Shown: piece by piece, positions 25,101 to 36,935 of the stretch
Numbering within the stretch: position 1 is the stretch's first letter
Layout of the letters: each line of letters opens with the position of its first letter
NCBI GenBank assembly: GCA_965153455.1
Contig: OZ234503.1
Coordinates: 10,421,118-10,485,117 of the forward strand
Direction of reading: 5' to 3'
Length of the DNA stretch: 64,000 nt
DNA from: Sphagnum compactum
Lineage: Eukaryota; Bryophyta; Sphagnopsida; Sphagnales
The notes under the pieces: model-generated
What the model was told of the DNA's origin: nothing
The model's input: the letters and a program-made list of their open reading frames with translations, nothing else
Database searches by the model: none
Made by a program: the position numbers and the translations under genes

Positions 25101-25400
25101 ACCACACAAGATTTATAATTCTTAGGAATGTAATAATGATACAGATATGAGTAAATTACTAACAGTTTACATAAAGATCTGAAAATTCACCCGGAAGAAA
25201 CCAAAATATGTAGCTCATTCTGGTATCCCTTCCATTGATGTGGGGAAGGGAAGAATAATTTTCTATAATCCCCATTGTGGTGATTGGGGTGTCCTCAATT
25301 CAACCCAACCCCTCACTAGAATTATGAATAATTTTCAACAAGTTACAACACATAGTGAGTTTGGACGAACACCTGTAGGTCCGAAACCAAGTTGGTGCCA
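19191..25400. other. Long unassigned stretch, mixed composition
   Basis: No recognisable gene. Open frames such as 20311-20493 plus, 21075-21374 minus (one hydrophobic stretch, then a short Cys-containing tail), 21752-22021 plus, 22898-23236 plus and 23868-24110 minus show no known motif, and several overlap frames on the other strand. 23.45-23.80 kb is rich in degenerate GGTTCC/TCTGGTT words like those at 54.28-54.50 kb. A G-run occurs at about 24.30 kb. An exon of an unknown gene cannot be excluded, particularly at 21.1-21.4 kb. Confidence 0.4.
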
Positions 25401-25656
25401 AAGTTTTCAAGTTTAACCCTTGTTGCCATTAGTCTTTGGGTCCCATCATGACCAACCTGAAAAGAATGTGCGTACTTGAACAAAAACAACACATCCAACA
25501 ATTACTAAAAATTATAATAGATAATAATTGTGTATCATACAAAAAAAGGTCAATGATTTCACTGTCCAAATTCTTTAGCCCAATGCCAACCAAACATGAT
25601 CATTTAGTGAAACTCTTTACATTTGAATCTTTCAAGGTATCCCCTTGCCAAAAAAG

Positions 25657-28190
25657 TCAATAAACTTTCTCTTTGTATACTAATTGTTTGGTTTGATGGA
25701 ATGGTGTGTGGCATGTGACAGCCACAACCTCATCACCATCCATCACAAGAAGGGATCCATAAAGTTGCAAGATTCTGTTGAGTTCTAGATTTTGATCAAA
25801 TTCTTTGCTCACACTCTCAAATTCCAAGACTTTCTGAATATTGACAATAGCTCGGACAAATTGAAGGAATATCAATGCCCATTTTCCTTTGTTGTTTTAT
25901 CACCAATGTCGCCCCATTAGGTAGCAAAGAAACAACAAAATGAACTTGTATATAAACAAACAAATGGTTAAAATCAAGAAAATTGGAAATATTAGATGTA
26001 ATTAATGTACATCCATTCAAACAATCTTCAAATAAATTGAAATAAATTATGTACCATCAAAAGAATGTACAAAAGAATCACATTCTTTTATAATGAATTT
26101 CATTTTACCATCACTTTGTACCAAACCTCAATGCCTCCTAATATTGGTGTCTTTTAGAGTCATTATGATTTTGCACTTGAGTATGCCCATTGCAGCAAAC
26201 ATCACATAAAAGGCATCTATATTTGATTACCTTAGGTTCAATGTTGAACAATCAATGAAACATGTATTAGTCAAACGGATAATCATAAAGAATCAAAATA
26301 ATTTAGGCTTTTTCAATGTAAAAAAACAAGATTTTTCTAGATATGGATGAAAACACATTACGGGTGAACCACTTTTATTCAAAAAGGTGATGTATAACAA
26401 GTACTATAATATGCAGAAACTAAAATCTTGATGGCATACTTTGATTATCCTACTCACAAGTAAAAAATTAAAAATTTGCATAATAACATTTTGCAACTCA
26501 AAGTTCACTTTAAATCAAAATCAATTTTGATTTGATGGTTAGATGAAGAGGATTGGATAAAATTAATGTACATATAGTATGTGACTTATAGTTTTTCAAC
26601 GACCATAGGGCCTGATGTTTGTGATTCATGAAACATTACCAAACAAAAAAATTTGAAAAAATAGTGCAATGCCCATCGATAAAAACTCCTCCTTTTTTAT
26701 ATAGTAGTGGTTTTTTTCCTAAAAAGAAGATATTATTATGCATTCATTGCTAAACAAATGAAAAAAAATAAAAATAATTGAATGGAATTTCATCCAAAAA
26801 CTTTAAATTCCTAAATTGTCATAGACTTAATTGATGTATCATACAACATAAAAAAAATTCACCCAAGAATTCCATCCACAACCTTAGTTTTGAAACATAT
26901 ATTCAAATTTTCAAACTTTATGATGGGAATTATATTGTCACAAATATATTCCATACGTTCAAATTTTTCAATGTTTGTTGGATTCTTCAAAATAATTGAT
27001 TAAATTAAGTCTAAAGCTAATCATATATACTTCTTTTTTTAAAAACTGATCCAAGATGTGATGTCCATACATTACCAAAAAATAATTGCAAAAAGATTAT
27101 ACATATGACTACAATTTTTGGGGGGCTTAGTGTGCTTTCACCCATCTAAATGCATTAATCACATTTTAACCATGGAACATTTAACACATTATAATTGTCA
27201 AAACAATGGTGTTACAAGGTCCATTCCTTTACAAAAGATATAACTTGATTAAATGTTGATACATGCATGTTTATATGGGATAACCAAACAATGAATTAAA
27301 AGATTTATTGTGTAGTGAAGTGCTAGTCGTGAATCACCTCTTAAGATGACAAAGTGATAGTGGATGGAATTACATTTAAAAATATGCAAAAAAAATTAGT
27401 TAGTTATTTTGGATAAATTCCCATTGTAAATAAAAATACAACAAATCAAACAATCTGGCTATAAGTTAAAGCAATAAATGTTTTTACATACCAATGGATT
27501 GCATAGAAGAATCATATTCTTCAACGATGAATTTCATTTTATTTTCATTCAACAATAAAGCTTTGTGCCTCATAACTTTTTGTGTCGTTTTGTGGTCTTG
27601 AACTTGAATAAATCCATTGCAACAAATGTCATGTAAAGTGCATTTGTACCTAATTACCTTAGGCTCAACACATAAACCATTTGAAATTACAAAGTGTGTT
27701 TGTTATTAACCACATGACCAATTTGAAACCAATATATTGGGTTACACAAATCATGTAATAGTCAAATGGACAATGATTAAAAATCAAAACAAATCATACA
27801 CTAACATTAAATAATAAGATTATTTGATCTCCTAATGTGTTAATTGCATTTCAACAATGTAACATTCGGAACAAATTATAGCTATGAAAGCAATGATGTA
27901 AACCCCATCCCTTTACATAAGAAATAACCTTACTAAACCTTACTACATGCTCAAGTATAATGTTTAACTTGGTGAGATTCAAAATAAAACTTTTTTTCAT
28001 GATCATTTTTTTCAACGTTGACATCATCTTCTTTGTTCCCCTTATGCGCAATAATAATTTCACATTGCCATTTGGTAGGCTCCATTTCCTTGAGGGAAAA
28101 AAAATATCCTTGTGCAGGCGTCATCACCACCGAAAAGCCGGGATTGGAGATGGCGTGAACATTGCAGTTGAATGGAGGCTTTTGCAACCA
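25657..28190 (-). pseudogene. Possible relics of an unidentified zinc-finger-containing gene or element (two fragments)
   Basis: Two minus-strand segments read similarly. About 26233 down to 26150 gives KVIKYRCLLCDVCCNG, then QVQNH. About 27660 down to 27490 gives KVIRYKCTLHDICCNG, then QVQDH and about 30 further residues. The pattern KVI-Y-C-DICCNG-QVQ-H is conserved while nucleotides have changed, suggesting former coding sequence with a short Cys/His motif resembling a zinc finger. An upstream fragment at 28187-27951 (a 78-residue frame) and a downstream one at 25875-25657 may belong to the same unit, but this is inference. I do not recognise the family. A BED-type finger of a transposase is one possibility; a fragment of the 30.8-34.8 kb family is another. 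The 550 bp repeat at 26.60-27.14 kb lies between the two fragments. Confidence 0.35.
26600..27145 (-). repeat. 550 bp interspersed repeat, inverted relative to 34.29-34.84 kb
   Basis: The reverse complement from 27140 begins gggtgaaagcacactaagcc and then ccccaaaaattgtagtca, and aligns with 34288-34845 over its whole length with many substitutions. Shared blocks include gtatggacatcacatcttgg, gattagctttagacttaa, caagaattccaccaaccttg-like sequence, aaccactac and gatgggcat. The two copies point their gggtgaaagc ends toward each other across 7.1 kb. Confidence 0.75.
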
Positions 28191-30000
28191 TGGTCAGATT
28201 AAATTAAGTATTAAAAAAATGAAAGATATAACAAAAGGGAGGCCAAGAACATGAAATAAAAAGGTTGAAAATGAGAGAAAAAATAAAAAAATATTACCTA
28301 AGGGCAAAAACATGGTAAAGTATGCTAATCCAAAACACCTGTTTTTTTGGAAAGTATCCATAAAGTATACCTTAATATATTGAATTCATGAATATTATTT
28401 AAGTCAATGATCATGAACATTAAGAAGTTCTTTGACTCCATTGCATAATATTGAAGAACCACATGTTTTAATATTCATTTAAGTACATTTTTTGAAATGC
28501 AACTACTAGAAAGTACATGTCATAGTTTTGCAAAATAGAATACAAGTACATGAAAGTAAAACATCAATTAGAATTATTGTACTTTCAAGCTCATAAAGGC
28601 TAGTGTGTATGGATATAGTTTCAACTTTTCATATTATATAGTCATAATCTATCAAAGTTTTAATGTAAAAATATTTTGGAAAATGTGAACAATCAGCCAA
28701 TTTAGAACATACTTCTCATCCACTTTTGTTATATAGAAATTCATCAAACTTTATGTTCAACTTACAATAAAATCAATGAAGTGTTCTATGATTTCAAAAT
28801 GCAATTTAAATAGGTTTTTAATATTTTTTGAATGTGAGTGTTGAAAAGAGATTTTTTTGAAATTAAATTTTGTTAGAACTAGTTTTCTGGCATACTTTAT
28901 CAAGATGCATTATGGTATTGAGAAACAATTGTTCTATGCTATAGCCATCAAACACAATGTAATGTTACTAATCAACTTTCTCCACCATTGACTCGGTAAA
29001 TTACATAAATGGTTGTAAATAGACTCTCCTTTATTGTCCCTACATGTGTTTAAATATAATTGTGTGGACATTAATTCCTTGATGATGCTTTGAGCATGTG
29101 GTGGTGATAATGGGATTGGTTGTAAGGTAGTTTAATTTTTGTGTCACTATGTAATCTTTTGCAAAATGTCATGCATTTAACAAACCATAAAATCAACAAT
29201 ATGTCAAATCTTTTATTAGATTTAGATTTTGAATAAGAAAAGCCCTATATTAAAAAAAAACATATATGCACCTAAGTCCATATGTTGATTACATCCTTGT
29301 TTTTTAGTGCTGCATCACAAATGGGTACATCTTTCACAAGCTCTTTCAATTTTGGAGCAAGAGAAAAAATAAGAAGGTTCAACTTGTTTTGAGATCCAAT
29401 TGATTAATCGCGCTTCTAACCAGTAATATTATTGCCACATGTTGGGCGATTCTGCAACCCTTGCACACATGGCCCACTGAATTCTAAATGGCCACAAGCC
29501 TACAAATGGCATGAGAAATCCACACTTGTTAGGTACCTTGCATTTGTGTTTATGCATGTGTAATTTTATATAACTTACATTTGGTTGCGATTTATGCAAC
29601 ACATTAAAAAAAACTGTACAAATAACATTTGGGACATGGCAAAGTAAGGTTTAACTATGAAGTTAAGGCAAAAATAAAATGTAGGATATAATCAAGGTTT
29701 AGTTAAATACCTATAGGCAAATGGTTGATGGTCGGTTCTTACAAATACAACAATTTTTTGGAGCTCTCAGATTTGTGGCAACAGTAGGTGGCTTCTCCAT
29801 AGTGAATTCATTTGAATCTATATCATTTAATCATGGGCTAGGTAAGGATTGATCTTCATTATTTGTGATCAATCCAACAGATTGAACAAATAAGGCAGTG
29901 ACATTGTTCATGGGTGTTCTTGCTAAATTTTTTGACCTTGCATCTTACAAACATATTGAACACAACCAATGACACAAAATGGGTAAGTTCATGATGAAAT
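28191..30000. other. AT-rich unassigned sequence
   Basis: No open frame with recognisable motifs. It lies between the zinc-finger-like fragments and the aggactta-rich stretch. I see no repeat or RNA gene. Confidence 0.4.
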
Positions 30001-30029
30001 AAGTTAGGTAACCTTGTGCTTTTTAGAGA

Positions 30030-30500
30030 TTCAAACCTATAACCTAGGACTTAACTTGGACTAAGAATCTAGACTTAGGAAATAAGAAAATAACATTTGT
30101 TCATCAATAGGACTTAAGGACTTAGAGGTCCTGATTTACAAAACAAATTCAAAATTAGGACTAGATGTCATGTGATTCAAATAGGACTCAAGGACTTAGA
30201 GGTCCTAATTTACAAAACAAATCCAAAGTCAGGACTAAATGTCCTGATTATAGGAATAACATTTGTCACCAAGGAAACAAACTCACATTTTAGGACCAAG
30301 AGTCCTTACATTGGATTGAAGTTCTTGTTTTAAGACAAAGTGATACATTACCAAGGACTTTAAGTCATGAACAAGGAATCAGTTTTTGTCTTAATCATGA
30401 ATAGGGATTCAAGCCCATTCTTAAACTTTAGACAACAATTTTTTGTTGAGGACTAAGGTCCTAACCATGTACTTAGGTTTACTACAAGGATTTCTATTAG
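30030..30500. repeat. AGGACTTA-rich degenerate repeat with a 73 bp tandem duplication
   Basis: Words such as aggactta, ggtccta and aagtcct are scattered densely in both orientations. The clearest unit is duplicated at about 30110-30182 and 30183-30255: ggacttagaggtcctgattt, acaaaacaaattcaaa, aggacta, tgtc. agaggtcct-type words make small palindromes. Confidence 0.65.
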
Positions 30501-30799
30501 GACTTAACTTAGGAATGGTATTGAATGCAAGGAACTAGAAAGCAAATCTCAAACTACAAGTACCCACACAAATATGAAGTGCTTACAAGAAGTTGCAAAG
30601 GAACTTTAATGCATTATAGGACTTCATTATTAGACATAAAACTGAAAGAAATAGAGCTATAGACTAGATTGAGTCCCATCATTTTGGATTAAGTTGTTAA
30701 GGACAGAAACATGTTGAATACTCAGACCATTTCATCATGATGAAGAGTCCACAAAATCAAAATGTAGGGACAAAGAAAAGGACCTTTGAAGGATGAACC

Positions 30800-32383
30800 T
30801 TAACTTAACATGAACAAAAAAAACATTAGACATGAAAGCATAGTCTTGAGCTTACCATGCAAAGTTGGAAATGGTTGTCGCTTCAAGCTTTTGTCCCCTT
30901 TCAGTTGACAGTTTTTGATAGGCACCATTGTTGCTCCTAGAAAATGAACCAATTTTGGGCAAAGACCCATGGTAGCACACCATTCATTTGTGAACTCCAC
31001 CTCACAATCTTCCACCAAACATTTAGAAGAAAACCGCGAATGTTCAAGAAGGCACCATGAATGATAACTGTGACCATAAGCCAAACAAATGAAGTTGTAG
31101 CATTTGTAACACAACTCACAAAATGGACAAGGATTCAACACAACTATGTTCTCTTTCAATTTAATAGGGTTATCCAAGATAGGCAAAGGATACAAACTTG
31201 GCCCATCCCCTTTCTCCATCTGTGAGATTAGTTGGGTTAACCCCAAAATTTCCTTGTCCAACACCATCAGTTGTGCACATTTGCTTTTATAACATAGATG
31301 GCACATTTTTCATCAACTTTTTTACATTCTGCCATCAAGTGTTGAAGTTTCTGTGCAACGCACTTTTCGTCATTCTTGACCAACATAACCTCCACTTCGC
31401 ATTCTTTAGTTTCACATTATCAGAATCACCCAATGCTTTCAATGACATTATAATCTATTGAAGCAAAGAAACATCATCACCAAAATCCCCTCCTTGTTGA
31501 ACTTTATCTAACTACAAGTTAAATCTTTCAACTTGTCAAAATTGTGGAGAACCTGAAAGGTCGTTTCACACTTGGCTTGATCTTTCATTGCCTGATCATG
31601 GTCAACCTCCTTAGCAAATAACAAAATTTGCAACCTTTTAGACTCTTCAAAAAACTTATCCTTCTCTAAGCTTAAGGTTTTGAACTATTCAGACATCTAC
31701 AAATGTAATTCAATTTTTGTTTACAAATTTTTTTTCACTTTCTTTATGTCTGAAATAGACCAACGTGGAAAAGAAATTTCTCTTAGGAACTGAAACAAGG
31801 TCTTAGGTGCTGGCAAGGTACTACTTGCTAAAGACATACCCTCAACCTTCACTATATTGACATCCAAATCTAACAAACACCTAGATTCCACCTTATCACT
31901 AAAATCTTCACAAAGAGAGTGAAGGTTTTCAGGAGGACTAACGAAGGGAAGTGATACAACCTTTGGTGGTCGTGAGGCAGATCCTTATAGGTTGATCAAG
32001 GTAACATCTTTGGCCTCTTTTTCAAACCGAGCCTCCTTTGCCTTCCTTACAATGCATTGAAACTTGAAAGAATGTGAAGCATAAGCAACCCAATTGACCT
32101 CATTGCCTTTCCACTCATAAACGATCCCTCTTGCAAACCCTAAGCTAATATGGTTGGCCAGCACCTTTGTTTTCCCATGGATATGTTGGTATAGGTCTTC
32201 AATGCATTGCACTTGCTCTACATTTGGGCGCTCATTGTACTTCCAACCATTCTTTCCTTGCCTTGGACCAAAAAATTTGACTTCATCAATTATAACTTCC
32301 TTGTTTGAAAGTAGCATCACATCACAACTTGTATTCTCTAGACACCGATTTTTGGCAAACAATTTTTCATCGTAGGTGGCCAT
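30800..32383 (-). pseudogene. Relic of an unidentified gene: conserved N-terminal domain, coiled coil, Cys/His zinc finger
   Basis: The minus-strand frame opens at an ATG at 32383 with in-frame stops just upstream. Residues 1-132 form a domain with EVIIDEVKFFGPRQGKNGW, VQCIEDLYQHI and GFARGIVYEWKGNEVNWVAY. After a stop at 31985 the same frame continues (PPKVVSLPFVSPPENLHSL, then ISFPRWSISD). It then becomes charged and heptad-like to about 31.30 kb (for example KNDEKCVAQKLQHLMAECKK), likely a coiled coil, broken by several stops and at least one frameshift. The C-terminal part at 31.12-30.93 kb has CPFCELCYKCYNFIC, GHSYHSWC and then CLVEDC, a treble-clef or RING-like Cys/His pattern. Near 30.86 kb cttgcatg|gtaagc resembles a splice donor, so an intron may follow. 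Its N-terminal domain is related to that of the plus-strand relic starting at 33160. I do not recognise the family and assign no function. Confidence 0.6.
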
Positions 32384-33159
32384 GAAACTTTAACCCTAGC
32401 CATCACCAAAACCCACAAAGCACTGTATTATTCTCAAACATTGATTGTGAATGAGCATCATTGCAATGTGAAAGTTCAAAAAAACAAATGATAAAAATTG
32501 TAAAAGTTTTAGCACCACATGAATACTTTTACAATGATAAATTTTGAATATTGTTGTGTACACAACACAACTTAGTAAACCTTGGACAACAAAAATCAAG
32601 CTCCTAAACACATGGAGAAGGATACTCATTTGCACATGAGCACTGACTTTTGATGAAAACAAGAGAAAAATTACCACAATCAAGAATTACCACAATGGTA
32701 ACGAAATGTTCACATTTTTTTTTACACTAGTGCAAAATACGGGTAAAAGCATACTATGGTGAATTAGTTTTGACAAATTAGTAGTCCTTTTTTGAGTCCT
32801 TTTTCAATTTTTTACTATTGAGCCCATGAATTAAATCCCGTTGGATCACATAGTAGTTTTAATCCTTGTCATCCACCTACACTGGGAAAGGCCTGCATAA
32901 TTCAAATTTCAACCTTGCCGTGCATAGGTGACACAAATGTGTGGTCACCACTTTTCCCATGTTTGTACATGATAATTTTACAATTTTTGATTAGTTCTCT
33001 AGTCAATGATGTTCCAACTTTGCATGTTTTAACTTTGCATGAAGAAGTTGTCAAACAATTTTTAGTGTTTTCGATGTGTAGTTAGTTTTAATATTGTTTA
33101 AACATATTGATTATACCCACTAAGGACACGTGACCTATACGTGTATTATAAGTAGAAAT
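32384..33159. other. Intergenic region between two divergent related relics
   Basis: 776 bp separate the two opposed ATGs. If the genes were once active this would hold both promoters, but I see no clear TATA box or shared motif. A short AT-rich stretch and the frame at 32396-32683 (minus, hydrophobic, no motif) are all that is visible. Confidence 0.4.
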
Positions 33160-34310
33160 ATGGCCATTGTTTTGCCCACACTCTTGAGGAATGAGATCGC
33201 GCACCCTTGCAAAATCAAACTTGAAGGAGAACATGGTCATCGCCTTGGGTTTGTTGCACCTCTCTATGGCAAAGTGCCAAAACTATTAGATGGGAGACTT
33301 GTGTTCACAAAGGATTTTGTTGAAAAATATGGTTTGTGTTGTGAGGGTCTAAATCCCACGCACATCAGGATTCCAAGAGACTTGACTTTAAAAGAGGTCA
33401 CAAAGGTTTTTGGTCCTGTTGTGAACCGAAATGGCTATAGTTATATTCATTGTGAAAACCATGTGTTGATAGTAAAGGTCGAAACCTTGTTCATGATTGT
33501 TCATTAAAAACCTTTGTGTTTTAGCTTCATGATTCATTTTGTTTAGAATGGCAAAAGGCATTGTTTGTGAGCAAAAACAACGAAAGATGAATCAGGCAGG
33601 ATATGTTGAATGGACAAATGTTGAACAACAAAGGCACAAATCATGCGCATCTAGTGTGTTTGCGGATGCAAACTCTTTGCTCAACAATGACGAAGTTAAC
33701 AACATTGAATTTGATGATTTAGGGCATGAGGAATTTCAACCTCAAGCTATAGCCCAAGGAGGAGGTGAGTACTATAAACCTAGATTTTGTTTGAATTGTT
33801 TTCGAATTTCCTTACTTTTGGTTGCTGCATTTTAATCTATCAAAGTTTAAAGTTGAGATTACACAAGTTTGTTGAACCTCTAGAAATCTTTGGTACAACT
33901 TGCATTACATTTCAAAAATTGGACCAAACTTAGGTTTAAAATGATAACACAAGTTTTTTTGGGGGTTTTGGTGTTTACGACCTAGGTGTCTCGGAGAGCT
34001 TCTTTAGTATGTAGAGTACGCATAAAAGAAGCTGAAGGAGGCGAAAACACCCATATCCGTGGTGGAGCAAGGCAAGGAAATTACAAAGATGTCAATTGTG
34101 TGGGCTCGTAGCCAAATGGAAGATCACAACCACATGCTACATGACGCTAAACAACAATTGGATGTATGTGTTACAAAATTAAATAATTTAGGTGATGGCA
34201 ATTCTATAGAGATGAAAGCGCAAGCATAGAAGGTAGTAGATGCTTAGCGGGGTGTGGTGCATGCCTTTAAGTTGTTAGTAGATGCAGGGAATGGGTGAAA
34301 GCACACTAAG
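33160..34310 (+). pseudogene. Relic of the same unidentified family, divergent partner
   Basis: From ATG 33160 a frame of about 115 residues reads LRNEIAHPCKIKLEGEHGHR, LVFTKDFVEKYGL, LTLKEVTKVFGPVVNRNGYS and VKVETLF, stopping at 33507. A frame shift later it continues (33539-33760) with RMAKGIVCEQKQRKMNQAGY and an acidic stretch. This matches the minus-strand relic: EV-x-KvFGP, RNGysY, VkvEtLf, AkGIVcEqK, N-x-aGY. A GT donor at about 33763 (gaggaggtgagtac) and an AG acceptor at about 33991 (cgacctag) could delimit an intron. A charged helical segment (QGKEITKMSIVWARSQMEDH, then HDAKQQLDV) runs to a stop at about 34310. There is no zinc finger in this copy. The 550 bp repeat starts directly at its end. 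Function is unknown. I judge it a broken gene because of the 33507 stop, frameshift and late stops. Confidence 0.55.
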
Positions 34311-34845
34311 CCCCCCAAAAATTGTAGTCACAAGTATAATCCTTCTGCATTTAGTTTTTTTGGTGATGTGTGGACATCACATCTTGGGTTATTTTTCCTT
34401 GTTTTAAGTATATTTCATTAGCTTTAGACTTAAGCTAGCTAATTCTTAAAGAAATTCCAAGAAAAATTAAAAATCTTGAATGTATGAAATATATTTGAAA
34501 TGAAATAATACCCATCACAAAGTTTGAAAAATTACAAATATATTTCAAAAGTAAGGTTGTTGGTGGAATTTTTGGGTGAAATTTTTGTGGTGAATGATGT
34601 TGATATACATAAACTAAATCTTAGACCATTTAAAAGTTTAAAACATTTGGTTGAAAATCCAATCAAAAAATGGGATTTTTAAAGTTTTTTAATAATAAAA
34701 ACAAATTCTATGTTTTTTTAAAAAACCACTACCATATGAAAAAAAAAAAGATTTTACAGATGGGCATGGTTTTATTTTTCAATTTCACTTTGTTTGATAA
34801 TGTTCCTTGAAACTTGGAATGGAGGACCCCATTCTAGGACCAATG
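34288..34845 (+). repeat. 550 bp interspersed repeat, plus-strand copy
   Basis: It begins gggtgaaagcacactaagcc and is the inverted counterpart of 26600-27145. It overlaps the last codons of the plus-strand relic by a few bases, so it could be that gene's 3' untranslated and downstream region, carried along each time the unit was copied. A short piece of the same family (catagggtttcatgtttgtg, attcaagaaacatta) lies at 39600-39735. Confidence 0.7.
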
Positions 34846-35850
34846 AATCCAAAACATGTACATTACATATTCTGAATATATTGTATATTCATAGTTCTTT
34901 GGTTGTGTGTTGTTAGATTGAAAATGATCCATTCCAAATCAAAATTGGTTAGTAAGAAATTAATTACATCATTATTGTTTTGAGTGGCCAAACGTCGCAA
35001 TTGCCCACCTTTGTCAAGTTCTTTCCATTGAAACATATTCAACTTTGACACTCTATGCAGCACCATTAGGCTACGCCACTTGTGGCTTACTCTTTTCTTG
35101 TGGCGCTATGAGCTTGGTGCATCTAAAGGAAATTGTAACATCTACAATGTTGTTAAGCTAGGTAATCTTCATTTGTTAGCCTCAAGATTCATGCTAAACA
35201 TTTGATTGAGTCCAAGAACTTGCCAGGATAGAAAGGTACATTGGTCATGAGTTTAGCTTACAAGTTAGAAGGGCAGTAAGTTCAACTGGACTATGCATGT
35301 CTTTTAGTTCTCGGTGAGGTGCGATCCATCCTTCTTGAGTCCTTACTATTGAGAAGAAAGTAAGTAATAATTTTTATGTTTCAAAAGCTTAGACCTTTTA
35401 TGAGTGTTTTGGGAGGTTGAACATTCTTCTTCTATCATTAGAGGAAAAACACCTATTTTCGACTGGTTTCTGCAACTAAATTATAATTGCAAGCGACATT
35501 TGGGACTAAAATCACTTTAGCTGCCTTGGACAAGTCGCATGTAATATTAGTCACAAACGACAAAGGGTATTGGATGAACGAAAAAATTAACAAATAACAA
35601 GTTCATTCTTTGACTCCATTGTATACGTATTGTCACATGCGACTACGATGCAATTATTTTGGTCATTATTGAGGGCAAATGATGTGCTACCACGTGTCCC
35701 AATATATAATTATTTAAAATTATTATTATTATTATTTTGAAATAATCTAGGACGTTCCATTCACATGCTTGGATTATTTATATTATGACACATGGCCCAA
35801 TGTAAATATGTCACGTGGTATTTAAAAATGAATTTAATAAAAAATATTAA
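34846..35850. other. Unassigned sequence
   Basis: No recognisable gene. (ATT)n occurs near 35.72 kb. The short minus-strand frame at 34863-35066 has no motif. Confidence 0.4.
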
Positions 35851-35854
35851 TATT

Positions 35855-36070
35855 AAATTGGTAGGTACCTAGGTAGGTACACAAGTATGTGCTTAAAACT
35901 TAGGCAAAATACCTACCTACCTACCTACCTACCTACTTAGGTAAAAAGGTAGGTAGGTAGGTCCTACCTTCCTAAACTAAATACTTGGTAGGTACATAAG
36001 TCAACCTAGGTGGGTAGGTCAAACTAGGCACCTATTTAATTAGATAAATAAGTAGGTTGGGGAGGTAAGT
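35855..36070. repeat. GGTAGGTA/CCTACCTA inverted microsatellite cluster
   Basis: It contains ggtaggtacctaggtaggtac (a palindrome around ggtacc), a cctacctacctaccta run near 35.92 kb, and then ggtaggtaggtagg near 35.95 kb. The two opposite-strand runs are separated by about 15 bases and could form a hairpin of about 20 bp. The unit is the same tetranucleotide as in the 14.8-15.4 kb array. Confidence 0.75.
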
Positions 36071-36684
36071 AGTTTAAAATTGTGCATTTCATCCATATGG
36101 CACACACGATTCATGACAAAATGACATGGAAATCCAAAATATCATATGAAAATGTGATTCGGATAAAATCATTTCAAATATAATTTTAAAATGCAAATGA
36201 TGTGGAAAAAATGATGTGTCATTAAATACATAATGTGTCATAAGATTACTTTACAATGATTCAAAAATGACTATCAGTATAAGTTCACACATAAGGAATT
36301 ATGACATGTAAGGAATTGATTTCAACTAATATTACACATATAAATTATAAAAACTTTAATTATATTTTTCTTGAATATATTTAATATATGATGCATTTCA
36401 AAATATTTTATATGAATAAATTAATTATTACAAATTGAAATAGATTATTATTAATAAAATTGATATACTAAAATGATTTTTTATATTATAATTTTAAAAG
36501 CAAATAGAAATGTAAAATGTGGTAAATATATAATTTATTTTTACATTAAATTTCTTATCATCAATTTAAGTAGAACTTTATATACTATATGTATATAAAT
36601 AAATATTATAAAATTATATTAAAATATGTAAATTAAATTTATAAATAAACTTAATGTGATTAATATTAAAAAATTATATATATG
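36071..36684. other. Very AT-rich unassigned sequence
   Basis: Long A/T stretches (taattattacaaattgaaa, atattataaaattatatt) with no open frame of interest. Confidence 0.4.
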
Positions 36685-36935
36685 TAATAATTGATTTATG
36701 ATCCATTTATAAATATTTTATGTGGATAAATTTTATGGACTCATATGTCTAAATTAAAAGTTATTAATAAAATTATGATATATTGGAAGAAATTTGTATA
36801 ATATAAATTCATAAATCAAATGAACGCTTAAGATATGAAAGATATGTTTTATTTATTCTTGTACTACCCACAAAAGTTTTTCCATTCACAAATCATGTGT
36901 TTGAATTTATTTTTTCCAAAGAATGATCATTGAAA
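36685..36935 (+). repeat. AT-rich interspersed repeat, copy of 2905-3190
   Basis: Inverted copy of the segment at 2.9-3.2 kb, 33.5 kb away. Shared blocks are listed under that entry. Several indels indicate long divergence. Confidence 0.65.
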
